The notes below the pieces were generated by a model, which was given only the letters and a program-made list of their open reading frames with translations, was not told the DNA's origin and made no database searches. A stretch of 64,000 bases of DNA from Saccharomyces mikatae IFO 1815 (Eukaryota; Ascomycota; Saccharomycetes; Saccharomycetales; Saccharomycetaceae): positions 682,001-746,000 of the forward strand of contig NC_079270.1 in assembly GCF_947241705.1 (NCBI RefSeq), written 5' to 3'. Positions 10,130 to 20,636 of this stretch are shown piece after piece (the first letter of the stretch is position 1; each line of letters starts with the position of its first letter). The translations under genes and the position numbers were made by a program.

Positions 10130-13100
10130 ATGATGGTAGCTGTGCCCACTATCGACCTTACACTTGCCGACTCAGATAATGAAGACATATTCCATTCCTT
10201 TTCATCTTCAACGAGCACGGATAATGTAGAAACTAAAAAAGAAAACACTAAAGCAGGAGAGGTGGCTGCAGAGCTCGCTGGATGTGAGGGTAGTGCAAAG
10301 CAACCACTCTCCCATACGTACAAGACCAACCCATCCAGAAATGAGAGCTCCAATTTTCCATCAACGAGTGAGACAAGGACGAAAGAGATGATTGATAAAA
10401 AAGACAATGAAGAATACTCCAAGGAAGTAAATCGACTGAACTATTTGGAAGAAGGAATGATAAAACCATTCAGTGAGAATAAAAAAGGGCAAGAGAGTAA
10501 TTCAAATGGGGAGATGATAAAGTCTTCTCATGAAGATAGTCACGTATGCGTGTCAAATAAACATGAAAAAACTGGTCGGGGTAAAGTAATGGACCAAGAG
10601 GAGTTAAAAAAAGACAAGCATAATGTCATTTTTTCTTCATACCTTTCCAAAAGCTACGGTGGCAGCGAAGATGATTTCGAACCAAATACTGGTCAATGTG
10701 GTAACGTTAGTTTTAAAGAAGTGAATTTGGACCTCAACAATAAATCTTTGGAAAAGCAGTTTAATAATGTTGAAACAGGGGAGAATCGTTTGGAAAGCGG
10801 AGACAAGGATCAAGTAAAAGGATATGTAGCCATGAATCACAACGCTTTATCTTTTGAACTACCTGCAGATCAGAAATATATTGCCGAAAGTGATTGTAAA
10901 GAAAGCATACCGTGTGTTCTTGATGGGCGAAAAATGGCAGCGTTAGCATCTAAGCAAGAGTCCGTTGTAAATGTCCTTGAAAATGAAACGGATAATGCAA
11001 GGCAGGAAATGACAATTCGACTTCCAGGGCTCCAAAGTAGTGTGCCTTTACTCGAACAGGACCAAAGTGAACTATTCAAACACCTCAGTGAGCAACCTAT
11101 CGATATTGATCACGTTGATAGTAAAAACAAAAGAAAGTATAATGATAGTTTGGAAGATAATAGAGTACTCAAGAGACTGATATTACCCTTGAAACACTTG
11201 GACGATAGGATTAATGATATACGTGTTCCTGCACAGAAAGATGGTACAATCATCATTCTCTCAGATGAGGAAGAATCGGATGTTAGTATGCATGATTCAG
11301 AGAATAACCAGAAAGCTCTTGAACTAAATACTACTGATGAGTTAAATAATAATATTCCAGAAGTGATATCTTTACTTGATCTTCCCAATATTGACTTGGC
11401 CAGTCCGGTAATAAAAGAGATTGATAACAATAATCTACAGATATTACCAGAAACAGGCACACAAACCTCGAATTCACCAGCTATTAATGAGGCTACCATT
11501 ACAGAGAAGACTGCCCAATCTCCAAACCAAGAGGAATTTTCACTAGACACTTTAAAAAAGAATCATCAGAAATTACTTACGGAATTAAATTTTAAGGAAA
11601 CAGAGCTACGTAATGCTCTCAATTCCTCTAGGACGAACTCAGAAATTTTAAAGAAAAAACTGACTAGGAGAGAAAAAGGTGTTTCTGAAGCTGAAAAACA
11701 TTGGCAATTATTGTCAACGTCGATGACCAGAGGTGGAAGAACCATCAGTTCAACTCAGCAGATTTTGATAAATGAAGCTCAAAACCAATTAAACAGACTA
11801 AAGGAGAAAAGGCAGTTGACAAAGGCGAAACTAGATTCAATCAATATGAGAATGTACAACTATAATGAACAGTGGAAGTCCTTCGTGCATTCAAGAAATA
11901 TAAAGCTAAATAAATCTCTAACCACTCTTGAGCGATCGATCAGAGACTACCAAGCTTCTACGACTGTAAATCAAAGGAACGAATGTCTGGCCGAAAAGGA
12001 GAAACTCGACCAGATGTTAAAAGAAGGGACGCTAAGTTTCAGTACCTACAAGCGACTAACAGGCGAGATCCAACAGAAGTTGAATGATTTGAAATTGGAA
12101 GATCAAAGCAAAATCGACAGCAACCGCATTGTGCCATTGGTACAGCAACCTTTGGCAGTGAGAGACTTATTTGTGAAATCTATTGATACTGCGAAAAACC
12201 TTCTCGCTAAAAACACATCAAGGACAGAAATGACGAAAAATATTCTTTATAAACACCTGGACAATTTGACTTCGTATAAGAATTTCTTCGAAAGTGGTAA
12301 ATCCTTAGTAGATGTAAATAGAAGAAATAATGCGCATGAATCGGCCCATATATTATTCACCAATGGTGTAAAAATGCCTATCGTTTTTGAAACATTGCAA
12401 GATTACGGTATAAAGTTTTCTAATCCGGCCATCGTCAATCCTGACAGAAGGGCTCAATATTTCAAAAGCATTGAAGTTGCTCGAGATCTTATTTCGAAAT
12501 CCAATAGATCAGAGGATACCAAACGAAAAATTACTCGATTCCTAAATATCCTGGAGGAATTTCGGAAGGATATTGACACTGGATTTCCGCCAACTCCTCT
12601 AAAGAGAGAAGGTGTTGGAAAAGCTGTTGTTGGCTTGAGAGAACAAGGACTTAAGATGGAAAGATTGTATGACAATTTGAGAAGATATAAAATTCCTCTA
12701 ACAAATGAAGAGCTACTACAACAGAGCTACTTATTTCCAGCAAACATGGATCAACCACTTCCTTCTAACTGGAATCGTTTGCAAAACACAGAAAATTCAG
12801 GTCTTATAAGCAACAATATGTCGATGCAAGATGAATTTCACATTTCGAATATGCATGCCGCCGAAGATCAAGAACAGATCAGAGCGCTCTTGGAGAATGT
12901 CAAACAATCAGAATCAGTTATCGATGGCGAAGCACTTACTCCAGAGGACATGACCGTAAACTTACTAAAACATCAGAGACTTGGGCTACACTGGTTGTTA
13001 CAAGTAGAAAACTCTGCAAAAAAAGGTGGTCTACTTGCTGATGATATGGGTCTAGGTAAAACTATTCAGGCCATTGCATTAATGTTGGCTAATCGATCAG

Positions 13101-14995
13101 ATAATCCTAACTGTCAAACTAACCTGATAATCGCACCAGTTTCTGTTCTAAGAGTTTGGAAAGGTGAACTAGAAACGAAAGTGAAAAAGCACGCGAAATT
13201 TAGTACATTTATATTTGGGGGATCCGGTAACGGAAAAGTCAAACACTGGAAGGATTTATCAAGATATGATGCCGTCTTGGTATCTTATCAGACCTTAGCA
13301 AACGAATTTAAAAAACATTGGCCAAAAAAACTGGATGGTGAACAAAAACAACTACCTGCCGTTCCTCATATTCAAGCTTTAAATAGGTTGAAAACTTCCA
13401 ATGAGTACTACTCTCCGTTTTACTGTAATGAGTCGACTTTCTACAGGATTTTATTAGATGAAGGTCAAAATATAAAGAACAAAAATACAAGGGCCTCTAA
13501 GGCATGTTGTACAATAAACGGTATGTATAGATGGATTCTATCCGGTACACCAATTCAAAATAATATGGATGAGCTTTATTCCTTGATAAGATTTTTAAGG
13601 ATTCCACCTTACCACAAGGAGCAACGGTTTAAATTAGATATTGGAAGATTCTTTCAAAAGAACAAACAATATGAATATGACAATGAGGACAGAAAAAATG
13701 CATTAAAAAAGGTAAGGGTTTTGTTAAACGCAATTATGCTTCGTCGGTCTAAGGCTGATAAAATCGATGGCAAACCTTTACTGGAGCTTCCGCCTAAAAT
13801 TGTGGAGGTAGACGAGTCATGTCTCAAGGGGAAGGAGTTAGAATTTTATACAGCTTTAGAATCAAAAAATCAAGCACTGGCTAAAAAACTGCTGAATAAT
13901 TCTACGAGGGGCAGTAATTCTAGCATTCTGACGTTGCTACTTCGTTTAAGGCAAGCTTGTTGTCATTCAGAATTAGTTATCATGGGTGAAAAAAAAGCAG
14001 AGGGTACAAAGGTAGCAAACGGGAAAAGCTTTGAAAATGACTGGCTCAGGCTTTACTTCAAAATTACTCATATGGATGAGGAAACGCGGGCTCAAGTAAT
14101 TACTTCAATGGATTCCATGACCTGTATCTGGTGCATGGGACAATTAGAACCAGAAGCAATGTCTGTTTTGACAGGATGTGGTCATTTAATTTGCGACACC
14201 TGTATTGAGCCCTTTATTGAAGACTCTTCCATGCTACCACAAGCCAAAAGAACCAACAATGGGGCTTTGGCGCTACCGTGTAAAGATTGCCAGAATTTAA
14301 CGAATGAGAAAGAAATTGTTTCACACAAATTGTATGATCAGGTGGTAAACCAGGAGTTTACCACGGAAGATTTACACGCAGAATATTTAAGTGAAATGGA
14401 GAAGCAAAAATTGCAGCAAAAGAACGTTTATGTGCCCAATTTTGAGACTTTAGAGCCGTCGTCGAAAATAGAACAATGCATGGATGTTATACAAATGGTT
14501 TTTGATGAATCACCAACTGAGAAAGTCATTATTTTTTCTCAATTCACTACATTCTTTGAGATTCTTGAACATTTCCTGAAAAGTAGACTGAAAGTTCCTT
14601 ATCTCAAATATATCGGATCTATGAATGCCCAGAGAAGATCTGATGTTATCAATGAGTTTTATCGTGATCCTGAAAAGAGGATACTTTTGATATCTATGAA
14701 AGCGGGTAATTCAGGGCTAACATTGACATGCGCGAACCATGTAGTTATCGTTGATCCATTTTGGAACCCATACGTCGAAGAGCAAGCTCAGGATCGTTGT
14801 TATAGAATAAGTCAGACAAAAAAAGTCAAAGTTCATAAACTATTTATCAAAAATTCTGTTGAAGATCGTATTTCTGAATTACAGAAAAGGAAAAAGGAGA
14901 TGGTCGATTCTGCCATGGATCCAGGCAAAATCAAAGAAGTGAATAGTCTAGGACGTCGAGAATTGGGGTTTTTATTTGGTTTAAACGCTCTTTGA
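10130..14995 (+). CDS. ULS1: Swi2/Snf2-family SUMO-dependent translocase with RING finger
   Basis: Protein of 1621 residues, close to S. cerevisiae Uls1 (1619). It is a DNA translocase with a RING domain, implicated in handling poly-SUMOylated chromatin proteins and in antagonising Rad51 and Srs2-linked events. Features in order: hydrophobic-acidic SUMO-interacting motifs (IDLTL at 8-12, IIIL followed by SDEEE near 374, VISLLDL near 412); coiled coil about 480-690; Snf2 ATPase with GGLLADDMGLGKT near 966 and DEGQ as the Walker B variant; RING-type Cys/His cluster CIWC...CGHLICDTC...CKDC near 1331-1390; helicase C domain about 1465-1580 ending in QAQDRCYRISQ. Two adjacent ATGs begin the frame. 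The second (10133) aligns with the S. cerevisiae start, so 10130 adds at most one residue. Confidence 0.96.
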   Translation: MMVAVPTIDLTLADSDNEDIFHSFSSSTSTDNVETKKENTKAGEVAAELAGCEGSAKQPLSHTYKTNPSRNESSNFPSTSETRTKEMIDKKDNEEYSKEVNRLNYLEEGMIKPFSENKKGQESNSNGEMIKSSHEDSHVCVSNKHEKTGRGKVMDQEELKKDKHNVIFSSYLSKSYGGSEDDFEPNTGQCGNVSFKEVNLDLNNKSLEKQFNNVETGENRLESGDKDQVKGYVAMNHNALSFELPADQKYIAESDCKESIPCVLDGRKMAALASKQESVVNVLENETDNARQEMTIRLPGLQSSVPLLEQDQSELFKHLSEQPIDIDHVDSKNKRKYNDSLEDNRVLKRLILPLKHLDDRINDIRVPAQKDGTIIILSDEEESDVSMHDSENNQKALELNTTDELNNNIPEVISLLDLPNIDLASPVIKEIDNNNLQILPETGTQTSNSPAINEATITEKTAQSPNQEEFSLDTLKKNHQKLLTELNFKETELRNALNSSRTNSEILKKKLTRREKGVSEAEKHWQLLSTSMTRGGRTISSTQQILINEAQNQLNRLKEKRQLTKAKLDSINMRMYNYNEQWKSFVHSRNIKLNKSLTTLERSIRDYQASTTVNQRNECLAEKEKLDQMLKEGTLSFSTYKRLTGEIQQKLNDLKLEDQSKIDSNRIVPLVQQPLAVRDLFVKSIDTAKNLLAKNTSRTEMTKNILYKHLDNLTSYKNFFESGKSLVDVNRRNNAHESAHILFTNGVKMPIVFETLQDYGIKFSNPAIVNPDRRAQYFKSIEVARDLISKSNRSEDTKRKITRFLNILEEFRKDIDTGFPPTPLKREGVGKAVVGLREQGLKMERLYDNLRRYKIPLTNEELLQQSYLFPANMDQPLPSNWNRLQNTENSGLISNNMSMQDEFHISNMHAAEDQEQIRALLENVKQSESVIDGEALTPEDMTVNLLKHQRLGLHWLLQVENSAKKGGLLADDMGLGKTIQAIALMLANRSDNPNCQTNLIIAPVSVLRVWKGELETKVKKHAKFSTFIFGGSGNGKVKHWKDLSRYDAVLVSYQTLANEFKKHWPKKLDGEQKQLPAVPHIQALNRLKTSNEYYSPFYCNESTFYRILLDEGQNIKNKNTRASKACCTINGMYRWILSGTPIQNNMDELYSLIRFLRIPPYHKEQRFKLDIGRFFQKNKQYEYDNEDRKNALKKVRVLLNAIMLRRSKADKIDGKPLLELPPKIVEVDESCLKGKELEFYTALESKNQALAKKLLNNSTRGSNSSILTLLLRLRQACCHSELVIMGEKKAEGTKVANGKSFENDWLRLYFKITHMDEETRAQVITSMDSMTCIWCMGQLEPEAMSVLTGCGHLICDTCIEPFIEDSSMLPQAKRTNNGALALPCKDCQNLTNEKEIVSHKLYDQVVNQEFTTEDLHAEYLSEMEKQKLQQKNVYVPNFETLEPSSKIEQCMDVIQMVFDESPTEKVIIFSQFTTFFEILEHFLKSRLKVPYLKYIGSMNAQRRSDVINEFYRDPEKRILLISMKAGNSGLTLTCANHVVIVDPFWNPYVEEQAQDRCYRISQTKKVKVHKLFIKNSVEDRISELQKRKKEMVDSAMDPGKIKEVNSLGRRELGFLFGLNAL

Positions 14996-15359
14996 AGAAA
15001 TCCAGCGAATTCGCTATTATTGAAAATACAGGAATATAGAAATGTAGAAAACTAGTGATGGTTTCGTTATAAATAATCCATATTCCTTTACATCTACATG
15101 CTTGCTATTAGCAATGAGTGGAACAGAAAATAGAACCTATATTAAAAAAGTTTCAGAGCAAATAATTTGCATTGCGGTCACACAATGAAATTGTGCTTTT
15201 CTAAGCTTTGATTATACTTAAAAGACGAAAATATACGAATATTGGAATAATCCTTTGAATTAATTTTCAACAAAAGCAAAATCATTAAATGCACGCAACC
15301 CACTAGAAGTCCTCCTTGGGTTTTAGTTAATTTTAGTTAACTCATAACGAATAAATGAT

Positions 15360-15537
15360 TTCACATTATCCTATACTTATTTCTTCTTTGGTTTTATACG
15401 TTATTTATTTTCTTTGTCAACTTTTGCGTTTTGGTTCCACTATATTAGATGACTGTTGCTGTTTTTATTTCATCTTATGACACCGCATGTGATATTATGC
15501 TAGTGACAGCAATCAAATAAAATTTATCTCTCTTAAT
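15360..15537 (-). mobile_element. Degenerate delta-type (Ty1/Ty2) solo LTR fragment
   Basis: Read on the minus strand this resembles the first half of a Ty1/Ty2 delta LTR. The block around 15427-15515 keeps the order of recognisable delta segments (those next to the TTAGATGAC and ACACCG landmarks). It is incomplete and heavily worn, with fuzzy edges, so it is an old fossil. Family assignment rests on comparison with the better-preserved delta copies in the same window (20.4-21.8 kb). No target duplication could be read. Confidence 0.6.
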
Positions 15538-15628
15538 AGTTAAGAAATTATGAAGTATTATCTGAAATTGACGCCTATGTTCTTACCTATAAATAAACTT
15601 GAAACAGCCATTTGAAAGTATTTTCTTT

Positions 15629-15884
15629 TGTACCATATCTCAGAATGAAATATGTCAGCATAACTAAACACATAATACGAAAAAGTTCATTCGAGGCTTT
15701 TGTAAAACTGGTACGAAACAAGCTTACTACCAAACACACAAAATCGAGTACATTAGATCAGTTCTAGTTTTCGTTAGACGAATTATCAAAATATATAAAT
15801 ACCCAAACACCTGTTTTAGATCTGAGATTGGGGAGATAATAAAAATGAAAGGACACTCCAGTATTACTCAATTCAGGTAACATC
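15629..15884 (+). mobile_element. Degenerate sigma-type (Ty3) solo LTR relic
   Basis: Both ends recall the Ty3 sigma LTR: the left end around 15636-15662 (a TATCTCAGAATGAAATATGT-like start) and the right end around 15851-15884 (GGACACTCCAGTATTACTC). The middle is shorter than the usual 340 or so bases. It is a solo, worn copy with no internal Ty3 sequence. Ty3 normally inserts within about 20 bases of a Pol III start, yet no tRNA gene lies nearby. Confidence 0.65.
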
Positions 15885-16166
15885 AGAAATTTTGCCCTTT
15901 CGACAATATCTTATTCAGTAGATGCTAATAGGAACATCATCACTGCCATTCTCGCTAATCTTTAACGAAAGTAAAAATGGATAGGATTATTATGTAGATT
16001 TATATATCATTGAATATGGTTTGCTGAGTATCTGCCACGAGTAAGCGACATGAAGTTGATAGTGTTACAAAAGTATGATATTCGTGCCAAGATGTTAAAT
16101 AAAAGGGAGAAGTTTTTTCGTTCTATGCTGAGTATGTGTGTTCATTCTGTCAAGTTTTTTTGCTCA

Positions 16167-17963
16167 TTAGACAGCTTTTTCACTGGAAGTAGCGGATTCC
16201 TTTTCATTTTCTTTTTGATGGACGATTTCAAATACTTTTGTGTTTTCTGAGCTAGTTTTGGCTAACTCAGGTAGATCGTCATCGGAGCTCTCAGGGTTGT
16301 ATTCCTGTCCAGTGGTGTAACTTCCGCCCAACGTATAAGCACGGATTTCTTCTTCAGAAATTTCACTGTATGGAACCATGCCCTTCTTTCTCGCCTCTTC
16401 GTCGGTAAATGCACCATAGTAATCTTTATCATCATGTTTAACAGTGATTTTGAATGGGAAGAAGATACATAGTCCCCAGTAGACGAAAAAAGAAATCAAA
16501 AAGGAGAAGAAAGAATCACCATAGAAAAAATTTATGATACCAGTGTTGTGGAAATAGTCGTTATTGACTTCCCACGCGATACCGGGAAGACCGGGAGCCA
16601 TACCACAAACCCAGGCCACAACAGCTCTCCAGTTCACACCTTTAGTGTAGTAGTATTCACCGTTAAGAACAAAGGCATTGGTGACGGAGTATTGTCTCTT
16701 CCTGATCAGGAAGTTATCACAGATCATGACGGTAATAATAGGTGTCATAACAACACCGAAAGAACTCATGACAGTTAAGAAAGTGGAAGAGGAGTTGTAG
16801 AAGTTCCATGGCAAACATGCCCAGGAGACGCATGCGGCAAAAATAGCACCTCTCTTGATATCAACGTACTTAGGTAATAAACCAGCCAAATCCATACCAC
16901 TGGCAAATCCACAGTTGGAGATGGTGTAAGATATTTGAGACATGACAAAGCAAAAGCCACAGAAAAATGTAGCGGCACGGGCACCTGCAGAGTAGTTAGT
17001 TGTCAACCAGTTATTAAAGATATCCATAGGCATCCAAAATGGTTGACCATATAATTTATCACAAGTGGAAGCACCAATGATACCGAAGACTGGAATCAAA
17101 GTTGCTGGTAGTAGTAAAGCAACTATAGTACCAGACCAGATAGCACAGTTAGAGGAACCAAATCTTGAGAAATCACTTTGATTGGTGCAACCTGGAGAAA
17201 CGGAACCATACCAGTACGAGATCGTATAAACCCAAGCCCAAGCTTTTGCAGAACCAGTGACTGTGGATTGAGTGGAGGTGAACAATTCACCAACTCCATG
17301 AGCATTCTTGGTCAAGTAAATTACCATACCCAACATTGAAAAGAAAGTACCAACACACGACCAAATCAAAATGTAGTTCATATGGTATGGTTTCATAAAG
17401 TAACAGAACGCGGTGATAACATGGAAGATAATGAAGCCGATCAATTCCTTGGTGGTCATGGCAACTTTCGAGGACAAAGTATTGGGTAGATGCAAGTAGT
17501 GGTGAGACCAAGAATCTAATATCATGTTTACACAAAGACCACCCAACCAGGCATTGGAACCATAATAGACAATACTCATTAAAATTCTGATGATGATTCC
17601 AAAGGCTGAACCGTAAATCCCAAATACGAATCTTTGAGCTAGAGTGAAACCGACCTTCCAGTCGTAACCGGGACAAGAGTTGGCCAAGGCAAACAAAATG
17701 GTCAAGATGTCAGCAATGATAAACGCACCAATGGTCTCTGAATAACTCAACCCAACCGTTAGTGCAGATGAGCCACCTACCCACATACCCACGTTGAATG
17801 ACAGAACACCCCAATACGCAAAATTAGACCAGAACCCCCATGTTTGGTTTGCAGACTTGATAGGTTGCAAATCAGGGTTCCTCAGAAAATTAACACAGGC
17901 CCTATCTTTAACAGGAATTTCTAAAAATCTCAAAAACTTGGAGATTCTAGTACCAAAACTCAT
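16167..17963 (-). CDS. THI72: Thi72, NCS1-family thiamine-type transporter
   Basis: A polytopic membrane protein of 598 residues (599 in S. cerevisiae), a member of the nucleobase-cation-symport 1 family and paralogue of the thiamine transporter Thi7. It is a plasma-membrane permease with about 12 hydrophobic segments between residues 45 and 525. Family segments include WGFWSNFAYWG near 44-54 and GYDWKVGFTLAQR near 100-112. The N-terminal FLEIPVKDRACVNFLRNPDL is the cytosolic lead-in. The acidic C-terminal tail has Ser/Glu-rich stretches typical of ubiquitylation-controlled permeases. Substrate is inferred from the family: S. cerevisiae Thi72 transports thiamine with low affinity. The upstream side borders the long gene-poor stretch to the tRNA. 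Confidence 0.93.
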   Translation of the reverse strand: MSFGTRISKFLRFLEIPVKDRACVNFLRNPDLQPIKSANQTWGFWSNFAYWGVLSFNVGMWVGGSSALTVGLSYSETIGAFIIADILTILFALANSCPGYDWKVGFTLAQRFVFGIYGSAFGIIIRILMSIVYYGSNAWLGGLCVNMILDSWSHHYLHLPNTLSSKVAMTTKELIGFIIFHVITAFCYFMKPYHMNYILIWSCVGTFFSMLGMVIYLTKNAHGVGELFTSTQSTVTGSAKAWAWVYTISYWYGSVSPGCTNQSDFSRFGSSNCAIWSGTIVALLLPATLIPVFGIIGASTCDKLYGQPFWMPMDIFNNWLTTNYSAGARAATFFCGFCFVMSQISYTISNCGFASGMDLAGLLPKYVDIKRGAIFAACVSWACLPWNFYNSSSTFLTVMSSFGVVMTPIITVMICDNFLIRKRQYSVTNAFVLNGEYYYTKGVNWRAVVAWVCGMAPGLPGIAWEVNNDYFHNTGIINFFYGDSFFSFLISFFVYWGLCIFFPFKITVKHDDKDYYGAFTDEEARKKGMVPYSEISEEEIRAYTLGGSYTTGQEYNPESSDDDLPELAKTSSENTKVFEIVHQKENEKESATSSEKAV

Positions 17964-18237
17964 GATGGTGTAATTCTAGAGTTTTTGCTTGATAGTATAA
18001 AAGATATGAGAACAATAGAGAACTATGTGTTTTCTGCAGTAGAGGATGACATAGTAAGGGTTCTCGATGACATCGAAAATTACAGCTTCCATATATACCA
18101 AATAGAAGGGACGAAAAAGTTAATCACACTGGGACAGCGAGTAAAAAAAATTTGCCCATTATTTTCCTTATCGTCCACCTTCTTCCTGCTTTCTGTTAAA
18201 CACCTAAAATAGCTGTATTGTCTGATTTAGTAACTCG
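17964..18237. promoter_or_regulatory. THI72 proximal promoter region
   Basis: AT-rich DNA immediately upstream of THI72 (which reads leftwards), with a run of A at about 18145-18152. No thiamine-responsive element was recognised with confidence. Open frames running rightwards from here were judged spurious. Confidence 0.4.
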
Positions 18238-20400
18238 ATGGGTGAATTTCCTCCTATCCCATATAGATTAATAAGGCAACCTGCAGGAAACGTCTATTGT
18301 CAAGCGTTTTGCCGATGGGTCGCCGCGCGTGATTATGCTCCTAAGCGCGGTTATCATCATGCGTTCATGTTGTACACGCGCGTTTCTGTGGCGACGACTA
18401 CTGCAAGATATAGTACATTGGCGGCTGGCACTCATAATGCGCATACGCAGAGCGCCAGTCCATGCAATTAAGCAGGTGAGGTCTTTTTATGTCGATGGCA
18501 GAAAAACAAGGCTACATGAATGCCTTGACATTGTCATAAATTTGCTATAGGGTATTTCTTGCATCCATCCGTCTCGTGCCAGTTTTTCTGTACTTTCTCA
18601 TAATGCCTTCACAATACTAGTTTTAGAGGAAAGGCCTTCGCAAAAAGTTCGGATATCTTATTCCATTTCTCTTCACTGGAACGGCTTCGAGGAGTAGTAT
18701 TCAAGTTCAATGGCGTCGAAGCCGTACACTAGTGAGATACCCAGAGTTGTTATTTGTAAGTAAGTCTCCTTACCTAGCTTCTCACTCTTGACGTAATTAC
18801 GCACCTGCATGTGATGCATGTGATCTGCAGTGTGAGGTGAGTAATGGTGCCGTTTGGATTCATGAAGAGGATGCCTTCGCTCTCAATCATCGGTTTTGGG
18901 AGTTTCGTGGTACACTCTTCATTTCTGCCTTCGCGATGTTTACGAGAGTATTCATTTTAAGCCGCTGCACTTGCTTGATGAATCCTCACCGGGGTTGAGC
19001 GTGGTTATCGAGTAGTTTCTCCTAAGGATCATGAGTGCTGGGGCGGTGAAGCGTTCAGCAGCATGCTGGAAGTCTCTGTCAACGTGTTATTATACTCTTT
19101 TATGAAGAGACGACACATTTGCTTCAAACCTTAAGCACATGATGAGGTGGAGCGATGCCTTGTCATTATGTACCCCTTTTTATAGGAGCTTGTAGTTGCT
19201 GCTGCTTATGTTTTCAGGTAGGACCATTGATACCTTGTACAATGCTCCTGATGTTTCGACGCTGCTTGTGGAAGATTGATTAGATTGAGCCTGTTTTTCA
19301 TTAAGGATTTTAAGTCAATTTCATGTGGGAAATAGCAGTCTATGTTCCGGAACACGGTATGGACTTCTTAAGATAAACCATCTCCAATGCATCCAGTCAT
19401 TGTGTGACCTTGGCCTGAAAATACTGGGCAAAATTTTTATTTGGAGCTACATTTTCGTTGAAGGCAATGGTCTGTACCTCGGAGTTTGTCTTGATCCATG
19501 GCTTGGGCAACATTGCCCGCGGTCTCAATGCATGTTCCGTAAAACTTAGCACGTTAGCCGGTCAGATAGGTGATTTCTCCCCTACTGGAACGTTGTTGTC
19601 CTGTAACTACACCTATTATCCACTACTGGTTAGATCTATCTGAATTTCTCAGGAGCAGAAGTCTGCATTCTTTAAAACTTGTTTACTACCAACCATGTGT
19701 CGGAAATTGGTACATAACACATGAAACTACTTGACGATTGTTTTTTCCACTGTTATAGTTCCTCTCATTATCTCGGTGGTGCGTTCGTGTTCTAGCTAAT
19801 TTGTAGCGTTTCTGTTCAAAACTTGGTAAATGTAGCGACAACTTGAAGTTCTATATGGCTAGATTGTTTAAAACTTCCAAGTATTATTAGCATTCTCTGA
19901 GAACAGAAGTAACAGAGAATTTTCTTACAGCATTAACACCAACTGGCGCAAATGGGGATGATAATGACCACCTGTCTCCCTCAATTAACACTTTCGCAGA
20001 TGGAAAAAGAGCAGGCCCTATGGTAAAACAACCATTATTCTTTTTATATATGTCGTTTAATCAATTTTTTAGTGACTTTCCATTTACTTTATACTTATAT
20101 ACGTTTTGAGAACAAAAGGTGAATTTCAAAAAATAGGGCGCTCTCAACAGGCTGTGTTTTATTATAAACACTCATGTGCCTGCAGGTATCGATCAACCTT
20201 CTTCTAATGAAACAAACTATTGTACTGTCAAACGAAACAATTCGGAGCTCAAAAGGGTAATTCCCACGAAAACCAAACCATTAATTACAACAAAACACAA
20301 CTTCCCAGGAAATTGTTGTACCACGGGGTCTGGCAGCATGGGAGGTCTTGGAAATTCTGACATACCGTTTAGGAAAAGAACTTGTCATCAGATTGTAATA
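18238..20400. other. Gene-poor stretch, partly GC-richer, possibly decayed coding DNA
   Basis: About 2.2 kb without a convincing gene. The part at 18290-18480 is GC-rich with repeated CGCG/GCGC words. The part at 18640-19660 has a composition nearer to coding DNA than to the AT-rich intergenics of this window. Several stretches read like protein over 25-50 codons (minus strand near 19350-19560 and 18830-18960; plus strand near 19930-20050 and 20176-20400), but stops separate them and I recognise none. A perfect 10-base inverted repeat is listed separately. It could be an old pseudogene, a transferred fragment, or only non-coding DNA. Confidence 0.35.
18681..18725. repeat. Perfect 10-base inverted repeat with 25-base spacer
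   Basis: The arm ACGGCTTCGA (18681-18690) recurs as its exact reverse complement at 18716-18725. It could form a hairpin or be a dyad for a dimeric regulator. No T-run or other terminator sign follows. A 9-base tandem duplication (TGCATGTGA twice, 18806-18823) lies about 80 bases further right. Confidence 0.75.
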
Positions 20401-20636
20401 TAGAGATATCTGGGAAGTCTTTGAGATAATTGTTGAGATTCATTTGTTGATGAAGGCAGTATCATTTTGTATACAGAATATACTCGAAATTTCCCTTAAG
20501 GATATTGGAATTCACAAAAGGGAATTAATAATTTTACACAATGATATATTTATCCGTTCTCTTGCTTTATACCTCGTCATTAATTATTCTTTTACATTAT
20601 CAATCCTTGGATTTCAGCTCCCACTAAATTTGATGA

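Larger units (their letters stand above)
14996..16166. other. ULS1-THI72 intergenic region with LTR relics
   Basis: Two convergent genes are separated by 1.17 kb, long for a convergent pair in this window. It holds a worn delta-type relic (about 15360-15537) and a worn sigma-type relic (15629-15884), each listed separately. No tRNA gene or intact coding region is present. The rest is AT-rich. Confidence 0.7.

Noticed and set aside
16050-16250. Plus-strand frame across the THI72 3' end
   Set aside because: It largely overlaps the antisense of the THI72 tail, and the peptide is a composition artefact.
18238-18550. Two overlapping plus-strand frames in the GC-rich island
   Set aside because: Short, mutually overlapping and without homology that I recognise. 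GC-rich DNA has few stops by chance.
19325-19643. Overlapping plus-strand frames of 61-74 codons
   Set aside because: No recognisable protein, and overlapping frames on both strands suggest chance. The minus-strand patches are mentioned only as part of a possible decayed gene.
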